A DNA stretch of 64,000 nucleotides from Linum tenue (lineage: Eukaryota > Streptophyta > Magnoliopsida > Malpighiales > Linaceae), in the NCBI GenBank assembly GCA_946122785.1, contig CAMGYJ010000006.1, positions 71,735,676-71,799,675 of the forward strand. Direction: 5' to 3'. The notes under the pieces are model-generated. The model was not told where the DNA came from, made no database searches, and worked only from the letters and a program-made list of their open reading frames with translations. The translations under genes were made by a program, and so were the position numbers. Position 1 is the first letter of the stretch. Each line of letters begins with the position of its first letter. This document shows positions 11,330 to 21,857 of this stretch, one piece after another.

Positions 11330-13155
11330 GGGTAAATTGCATGGTTGGTCACTCAAATTATTAAAAACGTTCATGTTTGGTCACTAAAATATTTAATTCT
11401 ATTCGTAGTCACTCGAATTAATCTAACAGTTCAAGTTTGGTCACTCTCCGTTACCTTCCGTTAACGCCGTCAGTTTTTTGCTGACGTGGCTAACAGAAGT
11501 ACCTAATCAGCTAATTTTAACTATAAAAAAAATACCTAACCTGCCACGTCATAAAATCAGCACCCAACCCATTCCAACCCTTACAAAGTACCCAACCCAT
11601 TCCAACCCTTACAAAGTATCCAACCCTTACCCGACCCTTCCTCTTCTTCCTTTAGCTGGTCTAACACTCTAACGGCAAAAGGAAAAAAATCCCTACTTCC
11701 CCAAAATCAGATCCGCCTCTGGCTCTCTTTCTTCCTCCCAGTCTTATCATTTCTCATCCACTCTGACTTTGCCTCCGCCTCCGCCTCCGCCTCCGCCTCC
11801 CTCTCCACTCCCTCAATTCTAAGACAAATCGAGGGTACAAATTTGCACTGTTCATCGCGACACTGGCGGAGGTTTTCAACGGCCGATTCATCCCCCTGCT
11901 CCTCCGGCGGTGACTCAGTGAAATCCGGCCGAGAGATTGGGAGGTGATGAGACCGCAGCTCTCTGTCGTACGCCAACGCCTCATGGAGGATTTCCACGGC
12001 TTCGAACTTGTCGGTTTGTTCTGGAATCGGGCGCTGCCAGAGCTTGATTCCCCATGGATTGAAGAAGGTCGGCTTCAAGGCGGAAAGCCTGACGAACCAC
12101 AGTGACATCTTGGAGTCAAATTCTTGCGATTTTGCTTTTCTAGTCGACAAAAGGATTTTAGGATTTTCAATTTCGGCAGCGGGGAGATGGCGGAGTTTAC
12201 CGAAGACAAGTCAAAAAAAAGTGGAGGGAGATTTCAGGGTTGCTGTTACTGCTGATATCTCCCCCGCTAACACGAGGTGAGGATCTGGAATTAGAGATCC
12301 CAATCAGTCCTAATCCAGTCCCACATGTCCCAATACTCTCTTTTGGGTAGAATGAAGGATTCCAAACCAATTAGAGAAAAAATTGGTTTTGTTGTCGAAG
12401 CCGTGAAAGCCATTCATGGAGTCGTTTTTGTTGAAATTGACCTAGTCGTAGATCTAGCTACCCGCGCATTGTTTAAAAATAACAAACCCAGATAATCATT
12501 ACATTCCAACCTGGAATCTCGTGGTTTGCCTCAACAAGACTCCATCGACGGCTGCGTCAACGGTGAAATCATGTTGTTCTTCACGAGCTCTAAGTCGGAG
12601 CAGGAGATGGTGGAGATAATAAAAGCTAGAAAGAAGATCGGAGGTGGCTGGAGGTCGGGTTGATTGCAAGTGGAATGGAGGTCGACGAGCGAGGAATCGG
12701 AGGTGACTAGAGCGAGGAAGTTGCTATAGTGGAGGAGGAGGACTCTCTGGCGGAGATGGAGGGAAGAGGGGGGTTCATGGCGGCGGAAAACTTGGGGAAC
12801 TCTGGATTTGGGAAAGAATCATCGGAATCAAAGTCTAGTGGGCTTGTTGCGGGTTGGCCGGCTGGGTCACAGTTGGGAAGGAATGGGTTGGGTTAGGAAA
12901 ATGACAAGGCAATTTTTAATGACGCGGAGGGTTGAATTTGGTGATGTGGCAGGTTAAAATTAGGTTAGTCAGCACTTCTGTTAGCCACGTCAGCAAATGA
13001 CTGACGGTGTTAACAGAGGCTGACGGAAGGTAACGGAGAGTGACCAAACTTGGACTGTTTGATTAATTCGAGTGACTACGAATGAAATTAAATATTTTTA
13101 GTGACCATACATAAACGTTTTTAGTAATTCGAGTGACCAACCATGCAATTTACCC
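11330..13155. mobile_element. Mutator-like element with long terminal inverted repeats
   Basis: The 1,826-bp element starts GGGTAAATTGCATGGTTGGT and ends with the inverted counterpart ACCATGCAATTTACCC. Terminal inverted repeats of about 200 bp contain alternating 'GGTCACT...AATTA' blocks and a CCGTTA-rich segment. It is flanked by GAAATATTT (11321-11329) and GAAAGATTT (13156-13164), a 9-bp target duplication with one mismatch, as expected for the Mutator superfamily. No transposase is present. The interior (11700-12850) has higher GC content and includes a 147-codon minus-strand opening (11707-12150) with an acidic C-terminal AEAEAEAEA run, so it may hold captured host gene sequence (Pack-MULE type), but I cannot name the source. 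Confidence 0.85.
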
Positions 13156-13299
13156 GAAAGATTTCGATAAGCAGATGTATGATTGATAACAGAAAAGAAT
13201 GGGTGTAAATTTGTATCAGAATCCAACAACCTTTGTGCCCTAGATAGACTATTGTCTCGATGTCGACAGTATCTCCACAATTATCCAATCGAAATTGTC

Positions 13300-13525
13300 A
13301 TTATGATCATATGGCTAAGGTTGACTTTGCCAATTTCCTTCATTAATACAGCATCAAGATTGAAATTTCTGATGATACACATTAAAATGTCGTTTTATTT
13401 CTCATCCTATACAAACCCTAAAAAACACGAACCACATACAAATTGAGCAATAAAAGATCCCAGAAGAAGATAAGACAAACGAGGAAGTCAATTTTGGCCA
13501 ACGCTCTCACCACGTCACTGATGTG
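13300..13525 (+). pseudogene. Duplicated promoter and 5' end of the S-protein-homologue gene
   Basis: This stretch matches the region 14637-14875 block by block: TGTCATTATGATCA, the AATTTCTGATGATACACATT block, a decayed TATA (CCTATACAAACCC instead of CCTATATAAACCC), the CGAGGAAGTCA leader end, and coding sequence GCCAACGCTCTCACCACGTCA. The initiator codon is changed to TTG. Similarity ends after about eight codons, where AT-rich repeat sequence begins. It is therefore a 5' fragment of a second copy, non-functional. Confidence 0.75.
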
Positions 13526-13734
13526 TCATATCATGTCGGTGATCATAACACTTGTACCTTAAACGTTATAGTAACAAATTTAATTTGTATTTATTCATTT
13601 TTTTACAAATTTTTATATGATACAAGTTGTACCATTAACTTTAACGTTATGATATAAATGGTTTATACCTATACCTTTACAAATTCTTTTATGGTACAAA
13701 TTGAGCGTGTACTTTTATCGAGCTAGTATTTTTA

Positions 13735-14398
13735 GGGAGTTGCTAAAGGTCGCCCTTAAAATTGCTAAATGTCGCCCTAAAAAATATTAAAGTTACAAAT
13801 TTAACCTTTTAGCTTCTTTACTTTCCCTTTAGCAAACAAACACCACTTAGTAAAAAAAATAAAATATTATTCAAAAGAGAGAATCCATCATCGCCATTCT
13901 GGAGTTGGAATCGTCAATAGGACGTCTGGATCATGACTAGCGACTCTTAATCGGTAAAGTTCACTCCAAAAATTGAAAAAAAGGGAACCGTAGCTCATTT
14001 GCGGTTGGTCCATGGTGCAACCGCAAATGAGCTACGGTTGGTCCATGGTGCAACCGCAGCTCACTTGCGGTTCCACCATGGGCCAACCGCAACTCACTTG
14101 CGGTTACACCATGGGCCAACCGCAAGTGAGCTGCGGTTGCACCATGGACCAACCGTAACTTACCTTAGGTTGAGCGTTTTTTTGGAAATTTTGGTAGAGA
14201 ACGGGCGACGACGGCGGCGGGAAAGGCGCCGGCGGACTGGTGCGTCGAGAGGGATTCACGAAGAAAGCAGATGAGGCGTTCAATTTGAGGAGTTAGGGAT
14301 TGTTTAAATTTTAAAATTTTATTGGGAGTATATAAGTAATTTATCATTAGAGTTAGGGCGGCCGTTAGCAATTTTAAGGGCGACATTTAGCGATTGGG
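13735..14398. mobile_element. MULE-like MITE, copy 1 of a family with internal palindromic repeats
   Basis: Starts GGGAGTTGCTAAAGGTCGCC and ends with the complement GGCGACATTTAGCGATTGGG. Each terminus itself holds two about 22-bp subrepeats (GCTAAA(G/T)GTCGCCCTTAAAATT). A second copy in opposite orientation lies at 35109-35665 with high similarity along the whole length, which fixes the ends. The centre holds a 33-bp tandem repeat. The target duplication is not clear here. No transposase is encoded. Confidence 0.75.
13986..14160. repeat. 33-bp self-complementary tandem repeat
   Basis: About five units of 33 bp, each centred on CCATGG with arms of the form GGTTG...CAACC, joined by GCAAATGAGCTAC-type spacers that are themselves near-palindromic. 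Because 33 is a multiple of three and the units are palindromic, both strands stay open and encode nearly the same 11-residue repeat (LRLVHGATANE-like). This is a structural repeat, not a gene. Confidence 0.85.
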
Positions 14399-14747
14399 TT
14401 TTTTTTTACCTAAAATGTAATATCTTGATTATAGTTAAGAGTTAACACATAATAAACTTGCAGATTTACTATAAAGGGGTGGAAATCCTTGGAGTAGTGA
14501 AATGGCCTTAAACATATTTGATCCTCATTATATCATTAGCTTTCAAACCCACTTAATATTGAGATTATTATATCATCACAATGGCAATATCACAAATAAG
14601 CGGACTTGTAAATAAGGTTCCATCTCGACCAACATTGTCATAATGATCACGCGGCTAAGATTAACTTACCCAATTTCCCTTCTTTACTTCGGTTGTAAAT
14701 TTCTGATGATACTCATTAATATGTCATATATGTGCCATTTCTCTTCC

Positions 14748-14755
14748 TATATAAA
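14748..14755 (+). promoter_or_regulatory. TATA box of the S-protein-homologue gene
   Basis: TATATAAA lies 105 bp upstream of the ATG at 14853 in the context CTTCCTATATAAACCC. Its position rules out the longer in-frame start at 14643. Confidence 0.75.
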
Positions 14756-14852
14756 CCCTCCAATCCTAGTACTAAACCCCAATAAGAACACAAACCACAC
14801 ACAAAAGCAAGAAAAGATAGAAAAAAAAGAGAGAGAAACGAGGAAGTCAGCC

Positions 14853-15278
14853 ATGGTCAACGCTCTCACCACGTCATCGCTGCTTCTGGTGCTGCTCGTG
14901 ACGACAACGCTTGTCGGAGCTTCATCGGCATGGAGCCTGTGGCCGTACAAGCATGTCCACGTAAGCAATGAGCTGACCACGTACAATGGCGACCTGCACG
15001 TTCACTGCTGGTCCAGGAACGACGACAGAGGGTTCCACGATGTGGCTGTCGGGACGGAGTTTACGTGGAGGTTCAAGCCCAACATCTTCGGGACGACCAA
15101 GTGGATGTGTGAGGTGTCCACCGATGATGGTCGTCGTGCTAGCTTCGATTCGTATTGGGAAGATCTGGGCGAAGGGAGGAGGGAGCACAAGGAGAACATT
15201 TTTTGGGTTGCGGAGGAGGACGGTGTTTATCTTAGAATTATTCAAGAGAATAGAGATCAATACTGGGCAAAGTGGTAA
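14853..15278 (+). CDS. S-protein homologue (plant self-incompatibility S1 family), secreted
   Basis: The intronless gene encodes 141 residues. Residues 1-26 form a signal peptide (hydrophobic SLLLVLLVTTTLVGASSA). The mature part of about 115 residues has the S1-family pattern: HVSNEL at the start, LHVHCWSRNDD (first cysteine), a V.VGTEFTWRF block, FGTTKWMCEV (second cysteine), and a C-terminal WVAEEDGVYL strand. S1 proteins are small secreted plant proteins; the poppy member is the stigmatic self-incompatibility determinant, while most homologues (SPH) have unknown roles. The start at 14853 is in good context (GCCATGGTC) and opens the signal peptide. A truncated second copy of its promoter lies 1.3 kb upstream. 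Confidence 0.9.
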   Translation: MVNALTTSSLLLVLLVTTTLVGASSAWSLWPYKHVHVSNELTTYNGDLHVHCWSRNDDRGFHDVAVGTEFTWRFKPNIFGTTKWMCEVSTDDGRRASFDSYWEDLGEGRREHKENIFWVAEEDGVYLRIIQENRDQYWAKW

Positions 15279-15613
15279 ATGCAGTAGGTTTTTTTTTTTA
15301 GAATTATTTTCTAGTTATTTGTGTTTGAATAAGGTCGGAGCTATATAGCTCACATTAGTTTAGGTTAAATTAATGTATTTCTCCCCCATCGAATCTTTTC
15401 ATATTAGCTTAAAAATTTATTTGTATCGATGTTGTTAGTTAGTTTTTTTGTGTTCGAATAAGGTCGGAGCAATATACTCACATAATTAGCTTAGGTTAAA
15501 TTAATTTATTGCCCCCACATAGGATCATTTCATATTAGATTACAAATTTATTTGTATCGATGTCGTTAATTAGTTTCTTTGTTGGATAGAAAACCATATC
15601 TATCATTTAGCCC

Positions 15614-15706
15614 GGCCCAGAAAACCATATCATTATTTAGCCAGGCCCAGAAAAGCCCAAGAGGCCCATAGTGAAAACAAATTCCAAAGATAGGAACCCC
15701 GGCCCA
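15614..15706 (+). promoter_or_regulatory. Cluster of GGCCCA (site II) motifs upstream of eIF2B beta
   Basis: Four GGCCCA elements stand at 15614, 15644, 15663 and 15701, two of them in a local 30-bp duplication (CCATATCATT...AGCC). TGGGCC/GGCCCA elements are typical of promoters of plant ribosomal and translation genes, which fits the downstream gene. The factor binding them cannot be read from the sequence. Confidence 0.55.
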
Positions 15707-16009
15707 AACTTCCATTCTTCGTGGAAAAGTTCCCTCCCTTTCTAACCCGGGAAAATTGAGTAATAACCGTCCATAAACCCTAGAGAGAGAAACCGAGGAA
15801 ACTATTTCTTGTCCGGCTAGCCAGCCTGATCATGGCCATGCCTTCGTCCCAAATCACTTTCTTCCCTCGCTACGCTTCCAGCTCCTAGAATCCAGACTTG
15901 CGCGTCGATTCTGGAATCTCAAATCTCTACTGCTTCTCCATTTTAACACACATTTTCTGCGCTTACTCTGGGTTGTGGTGGGTTTGAAGTTTGATCACTC
16001 TCATTCAGC

Positions 16010-18177
16010 ATGCCAGAACCTCAACTTCTCGTGGACGAGTTCGTCTCCCAGCTTCGGAAACGGTGAGTTTCTTTGCACATAATTGCTCTGGTTAACAAGA
16101 GTTAGCAGCTTCCTCCTTTCTCATTTCGGCAATTGACCCTTTTTTCTCGACGGAATTTCGATTCCTTTACTTATGTTGCTTTTCCACCACTGATCATGTT
16201 CTTGGGGGAGATGGGGTTTTTTCCTGAACGAGCTACTCTCGTGATCCTGGGCATCCAACTGAATGAATTGTACGATTGGCAAGGTTTATGGGTTAATTCA
16301 TTTTCTGGGTACGTTTTCATTCCGCAGGGAAGTGGAGGGTTCGCAAGCGACCGCTCAACTAACAGCAGAGTTGCTTCGGACTGCCATATCTCAACTGAGG
16401 GCCGCTGAGGCTCATGTTCTTGTTGAAACTGTGAGAAAGTTGGGCAAGGAGTTAATTGCTGCTAATCCCGTTGGTACATTTTTCAGTCCTTTTCACTTCA
16501 TCTTTAGGAGACTTGCGTTTTAGTTAGAATTCCAAGTGATTTGTCGTTACCGTGAAACTGTGAGCTATTGAAAATCCCTCTTGTCAGGAGCTGTATGTGT
16601 TTGTTGTCTTTACAAATGTTCATAATTATAATGGGAACTTTTGTACTTCAGAGCTTTCTGTGGGGAACACTGTAAGGAGGGTGTTGCGGATCATTAGAGA
16701 TGAAGACGTGTCTGGAGTAACAGATGGTTTGCCATCCGATGGGGATAACAAAGAGACAGCTGATTACACGGATGGTCAAGATTCAAGTGCTGATGTGTTG
16801 GCTACTAGAAGGTTATTGCAAGCTCCTTCACTGCACCGTTTACTTGACCGTGCACCTATGGACGATATGGAAGGCAAAAGGAAAGGTATGATCATATCTG
16901 ATTATGTATTTCAAGCGAGATGCTTTTATGTTGAATAGTTTTAAGATTCTCAGCCTTGCCCAAATGGTTTGCAGCAGCTGCTGATAGGAATGCAAAAGCC
17001 TGGAGGTTGAAGCGTAGCGTGATGGAGACAATTAATGAGCTTGTTGAAGAGATAAGTAGTTGCCGCCAACAGATTGCAGAGCGAGCATTAGAGTTCATTC
17101 ATCACAAGTAAACTCAATACCAAATTAACAATCTTAGCTTGAATAGTATCTACACAACAATGAGAGTTACTCTGACAAGAGCCCTTTGTTTTTCTGCAGC
17201 GAGGTGATACTAACTTTAGGACAGTCAAAAACCGTGGTGGAGTTTTTATGTACCGCGAAGAAGAAAAGATCATTCAGGGTTTACGTTGCTGAAGGAGTTC
17301 CCAAGTTTGAAACTCCCAGCAGTTTACTTTGCAATGCCTTTTTTCTTTTTCTCTAATCTTCTCTTGGTTATTTCTTTATCAGGACTGATCCATTAACAAT
17401 TTTGGCAATCACTTAGGTACCAAGGACACTGCTTTGCGAAGGATCTATCTGCAGAAGGTTTTAAGACCACTTTGATCACAGATTCTGCAGTATTTGCCAT
17501 GATTTCACGGGTGAACATGGTGAGGCAGCGACTAATCTATTCCCATCACAAGTCGTAAAATGTAATGCATGAGTGGTTTGAACTTAGATGTTTACTATTT
17601 CTGGAACAGGTTGTGGTCGGAGCTCATACTGTGATGGCCAATGGTGGGATCATAGGTCCAGTTGGGTTGAACATGCTCGCACTTGCAGCCAAACAACATG
17701 GTGTTCCATTCGTTGTAGTTGCCGCCACTCACAAAGGTAATAACAAAAAAAAAAGGAGGAATGAACTCATTTCCCATTTTCATCTGATTATGAGTTTTGA
17801 TTCTGCACCCCGTTGGTTATGCCCTTTGTACCCAGAAAACCCAGTAGTTCGGTTGAATGAACTCAAGTCGCCATCTGATCTCCTCCAGTTTGGAGAATTC
17901 TCAGAATGAATGGAACTAGCACCCGATAGCAGCGCTTGTGTGCTGAACGTCGTAAACCCTGCGTTCGATTACGTTCCACCACAGCTCATCAAGCTTTTCA
18001 TTACAGACATGTAAGTTCAAAAGGACCATAATTTACCTGGTTCCTCAATCACCCATTTTAAGTTTTACTCGTATGGTCTTTTCTGATTTTGATTTTGTTT
18101 GCAGAGGCGGACACAACCCGTCGTTCATGTACAGGTTGATTGCTGACTACTACTCTGCCGAGGATCTCATCCTCTGA
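16010..18177 (+). CDS. Translation initiation factor eIF2B subunit beta, 3' end disrupted
   Basis: Exons 16010-16062, 16328-16473, 16652-16885, 16975-17107, 17200-17304, 17417-17519 and 17610-17736 join in phase to about 300 residues that match eIF2B beta (MPEPQLLVDEFVSQL; NEVILTLGQSKTVVEFL; VITDSAVFAMISRVNM-type; VVVGAHTVMANGGIIGPVGL). eIF2B is the guanine nucleotide exchange factor of eIF2; beta is a regulatory-core subunit. Two defects follow. The junction after ATHK carries one extra A compared with the duplicate at 25.9 kb (CACAAAGGTAA versus CACAAGGTAA), and the intron lacks an AG acceptor before LCPLYP (CTGCACCCC). The unspliced intron is open and adds 27 in-frame residues. An in-frame TGA at 17907-17909 then cuts off the last 57 residues (remaining exons 17910-18010 and 18105-18177, which still read NPAFDYVPP and GGHNPSFMYRLIADYYSAED). 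The first six introns are normal. It is either a young pseudogene or a gene with sequence errors. Confidence 0.85.
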
Positions 18178-18474
18178 AAAATTAGTAAATTGTCAACAGC
18201 TCAAGCCGTCGAAACAAAGGCGATCGATCTTCTGCACTCGATTTGAAGAATTAGAACAGTTTTGCCGCCTAGATTCAATTCACTGGAAACAAGAACTTTA
18301 ATACATTGGACCAATGCCGAACAGTTTGGCTGTTATGAACTTTGATACATTGGATTTTGTTGACAAGAAACATATTGAATGTAATGGGAAACCTTGACAT
18401 TTCATACAGAAGAGAATATGGAAAGAATCTACTACTGAAAGTTTTCAAGAAAAGGAACTTTCTTATTGGGATCT

Positions 18475-18665
18475 TTACACCTTGCGAAGATCAACGCCGG
18501 CCGTCGACTCCATTCTTCCCGACGGTCTTCAAAGCATTAGTGGAGAGTCGAAGCTTGACGGAATCGAGCTTGCCCTGTCTCCTTCCCACCAAACCTTCTT
18601 GTACAGCAAGTTTACACGAACTCGGCTTCAATCCCAATTCCATTTTCTCTCCAGCATTTCTCTGT
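18475..18665 (-). pseudogene. Fragment of plastid ribosomal protein bL28c (exon 2), decayed
   Basis: On the minus strand the sequence matches the C-terminal exon of the intact gene at 26530-26762: recognisable pieces include VKLRLSTNALKTVGKNGVD and the upstream VQEGLVG in a shifted frame. It has frameshifts, has lost the conserved [12 protein letters not shown] part and the first exon. It lies tail-to-tail downstream of eIF2B beta exactly as the intact bL28c gene lies downstream of the eIF2B beta remnant at 25.3-26.3 kb. Confidence 0.85.
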
Positions 18666-18671
18666 TTCTCT

Positions 18672-19103
18672 TCACATCCGAATCCAGCGGGCAAGCTGAG
18701 TAGGGTTCACAATCCCGGGAATGTGGGCACGTTCCGTCTTCAATAAGCTCGCCACCTCCGCATAGCTCTTCTCCTCGTCTTCCTTGTTCTTCTTCCTCCC
18801 CTCCTCGGCGGCCGGTACTGCTCCGCCTTTCCTGATTCTCGACGGCAGCGCGAGAGGCACCGCCGCATCCGTCGACTTCGCCGGATCGAACTTCTCCCCG
18901 AGAATCGTCCCTCTCGTTAGGAACTCGTAAGCCAAGTACCCGGCCAGTAGCCCGTTGTTGTTGGTTGAAGGATTTGGCGTCGACGGCGGCGGCGGCGGCG
19001 GCTTGTGGAGGTAGTCGAGCCGAGCCGATGGTTTGGCAGCTGGATAAAACGCTGGCGTTGATTCTCTGTCTTTTCGCTTCCTAGACTCGCCAGGTGGCAG
19101 CAT
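18672..19103 (-). CDS. Small conserved-looking plant protein of unknown function
   Basis: A single open frame of 143 residues on the minus strand. The N-terminus is basic (MLPPGESRKRKDRES), then a proline run (HKPPPPPPSTPNPS), a moderately hydrophobic core (GLLAGYLAYEFLTRGTILGE), a K/E-rich charged part (GRKKNKEDEEKSYAEVASLL) and the C-terminus IPGIVNPTQLARWIRM. The GLLAGYLA.EFLT.GT core and NPTQLARW end give the impression of a small plant-specific family, but I cannot name it. No signal peptide is seen. Its start lies just 23 nt from a 25-nt G/C homopolymer on the leader side. The 3' end abuts the bL28c fragment. Confidence 0.6.
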   Translation of the reverse strand: MLPPGESRKRKDRESTPAFYPAAKPSARLDYLHKPPPPPPSTPNPSTNNNGLLAGYLAYEFLTRGTILGEKFDPAKSTDAAVPLALPSRIRKGGAVPAAEEGRKKNKEDEEKSYAEVASLLKTERAHIPGIVNPTQLARWIRM

Positions 19104-19125
19104 CTTAAGGATCGGATTTGGAGGC

Positions 19126-19150
19126 GGGGGGGGGGGGGGGGGGGGGGGGG
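19126..19150 (+). repeat. Poly-G run of 25 nt
   Basis: An uninterrupted homopolymer of G (C on the sense strand of the 18672-19103 gene) placed 23 nt upstream of that gene's ATG, followed on the plus strand by a GA-repeat at 19191-19210 and GGA-rich sequence to 19390. The exact length is hard to trust in any assembly. Confidence 0.8.
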
Positions 19151-19653
19151 AAAGAACAAGAAACCGGTATAATTGGAAAGCGAAGTGGGGAGAGAGAGAG
19201 AGAGAGAGAGGCTATTTATGAGCAGAGTAATAAAAACGGGAACCAAATCGGAGGAACTCGCCGGCGGCGGCGGTCGGAGCTAACGAATCGGGAAGCTTCG
19301 AATTGCCGGGGAGAAATTGGAGCGGGAGAGAAGGGGGAAGAAGAGGAGATTGGAGTGGGCGCGAGGAGGAGGAGGAGGAGGAGGAGAACGAAGAGGAAAG
19401 GAAAAATGGGGCGAAAGAAAATTGGGGATGGGGAGAGCGGTTTATATACGGTCGGCTTGATTGAGGAATAAGGAGAATGCCATTGGATTTGGGAGTTGAG
19501 GAGCGAAATGACGAGCATGTCCTTGGTGGGGTTAAATGACGGATATGCCCTCAGAATCTTATCCTCTTCGTCGTTATGCTATGCTGGGCCCAACAAATTG
19601 GAGGCCTACTTTTTGGCGAGTAGGATGGACTGTCGTCCATTTAAGTATGGGCT

Positions 19654-20342
19654 TAAGGTGGAAAATGGAAATTAGTACGATATCGGTATTGCAATATCAA
19701 ACACCGAAAACTCGAGATACAAAATAGTGCCATAAATTCGGTATTCCAATCCCTAAATTTTTGTTCGCTATCGGTATATACCAAATGTAAAATTTATTTC
19801 CTTCAAAATTATGAATTCAATATACAAAGGCAAATGCTAGCTCCATAACTCATTCTCAAAATATATAAAAACAACAATGGTGTGGTGCTAACACTCTTGC
19901 AAAACAAATGATAATAAATCTCAAGTATAATGACAACATACTAGAAAAATGTGATGCCTAAGAGCACATTAACAAACTGGACACATGGGATGACTAAGCA
20001 ACCCATAAACGTACTACAATTAACAAAGCTTGGTATTGGTTGTCACATAGTGTGGGAATGAGCTATGTAAATTAAAGTGATCATCTTGGCGGTTGAAGGT
20101 CTGATAGTAGTGAGTGAGATAGTTTAGTTCAAAGGGATAAAATACACACAAGCTTATATTTCGCTATTGATCAGTATTTCGGTAAATACAAATCACAATC
20201 CCGTAATTCCTAATACCAAATAACCCTTGAAATTCAATCTGAATCCCAAGAAATAATATGTGTATTCAGTAATATCAAATATCGACAAATTCGATACGAT
20301 ATTCGGTATATCCCATATACCGGTTCCAAACTTTCAACCCTA
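19654..20342. mobile_element. Degenerate hAT-like non-autonomous element
   Basis: The left end TAAGGTGGAAAATGGAAATT and right end ACTTTCAACCCTA resemble the hAT termini TAGGG.TGGAA...TTCCACCCCTA of the element at 41534-42427, and both elements share internal 'GGTATATACCGAAATACCG'-type sequence (TTCGGTATTCC, CGGTATATACC). No 8-bp target duplication can be matched and there is no transposase, so this is an old copy with approximate borders. Confidence 0.5.
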
Positions 20343-21857
20343 CTAGCTGGTTATAGTGTTCTTTTTTCATTTGAGTAACCTGGATTCAAATTCCAATAAT
20401 AGCATTTTTTTTTCTCAAGGGACTGGCCCACTCGTAATTTGGGATGAGAACATCCACCACACTATTAGTTCGAACTTTGAGCCCAACTGCCAAAGAAAAA
20501 AGAATTTGAGTAGTGAAGTCCCTTTAAAAAATAAAAAATATTATAATAGATTAAGAAATTGTATAATATTGCATTTGGGACATATTTTGTTCAAAACTCA
20601 ACCCGTTTTTCACCTGATCCACCCAGAAAGCACAATGACATCATTTTGTGTCTAACGTTAACACTATGAATAAATTTATGGATGTTTTTTTAGTCTTTAT
20701 GAAAATATAGTCATAATAATATTAATTATTTATGAATATTATTAGTCTTTATGCAAATATATTTGTAGAATTTTTTTATAATATAGGATTATATTCATGA
20801 GAATAATGTAGGATTATATTCGTGAACACATACGTACACATGCATTTGTTAGTATCCATTGGATTGAGTTGAGTTTCTCTTCTAAAATCCATTACGGAAT
20901 GTTTTTTATATGCACCCGCTAAATTGGATTTGAGTTAGAGAAATCTGACCCAACTCTACTCATTATATCACTAGCGGTGACAATAAGAAAGCTTTTAGTT
21001 GTAGAAGTAAATAGAAGATAAATACATTTTATACCATTTATCTCCACTGTTTTTTATGGATGTCTCATCAATTTCTTTCAATTTTTAACCTCGGATGATT
21101 CGGCATGAAAGGAAGGATAAAAATCTATTTTTATCCAAGAAATTGGTCCCGAGTAGAATTTATAAGTGTGTTTTGATCACATGGACTGAGGAGGCTTTTG
21201 AATATTTGACCGCATGAGAACAAGAGTTTTCCTTAACTGAGGAGTAAGAATTGGGAAATTGAGGAGTTTTCAGTTAGGTTGACAAATAGTTGCACTTATT
21301 TGCTTGTATTGAACTCTTGAGTTGAGGTTTTTAACTTATGTGGTCTAGCATGGAAATTTTACTCGTACAAAAATGGATAACTATGTATACCTAACTTTAT
21401 TTTTCTAAGTGGGGTCTTAGTTCTTTCCAATTCGTTTCAGTGATTGGGTTAATCCGATATACGACAAAGTCAAATTCTTTGAACATGATTGAAAGATGAT
21501 CTTTTAATCGAAATTAAGCATTTGACATGCAACTACGATATAGATGACGGTCGAGTGTATGTGGGTTGAAGTGCTAATTCATACTTCGTCCTCAATCCGG
21601 GGAAAAAAGTCATCCAAAGCCCTAACATAATTCTTCAACCCTCCCTTTAGAGCTCGTTTGGAGAATTGTGGTATGAATTTCTAGATTAAAAAAAGTCTAA
21701 ACTTTTGATTGTTGGAAAAGGTTTTAAAATTTTCATTTGGTAACTATGATTGTTTACCTCAATGAAAAATAAAAATTATAGACATGTTTATCCTTAACCA
21801 AAAATTAGGATGGTTGAAGAAATATTGATAATTTATAAGTAATGGTATTTAGTGGCA
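20343..21857. other. AT-rich intergenic DNA, no gene seen
   Basis: Low-complexity AT-rich sequence with no coding potential longer than about 100 codons and no terminal-repeat structure that I can see. Confidence 0.6.

Noticed and set aside
13961..14274. Repetitive proteins on both strands (LRLVHGATA-like)
   Set aside because: They result from a palindromic 33-bp repeat with unit length divisible by three, inside a MITE.
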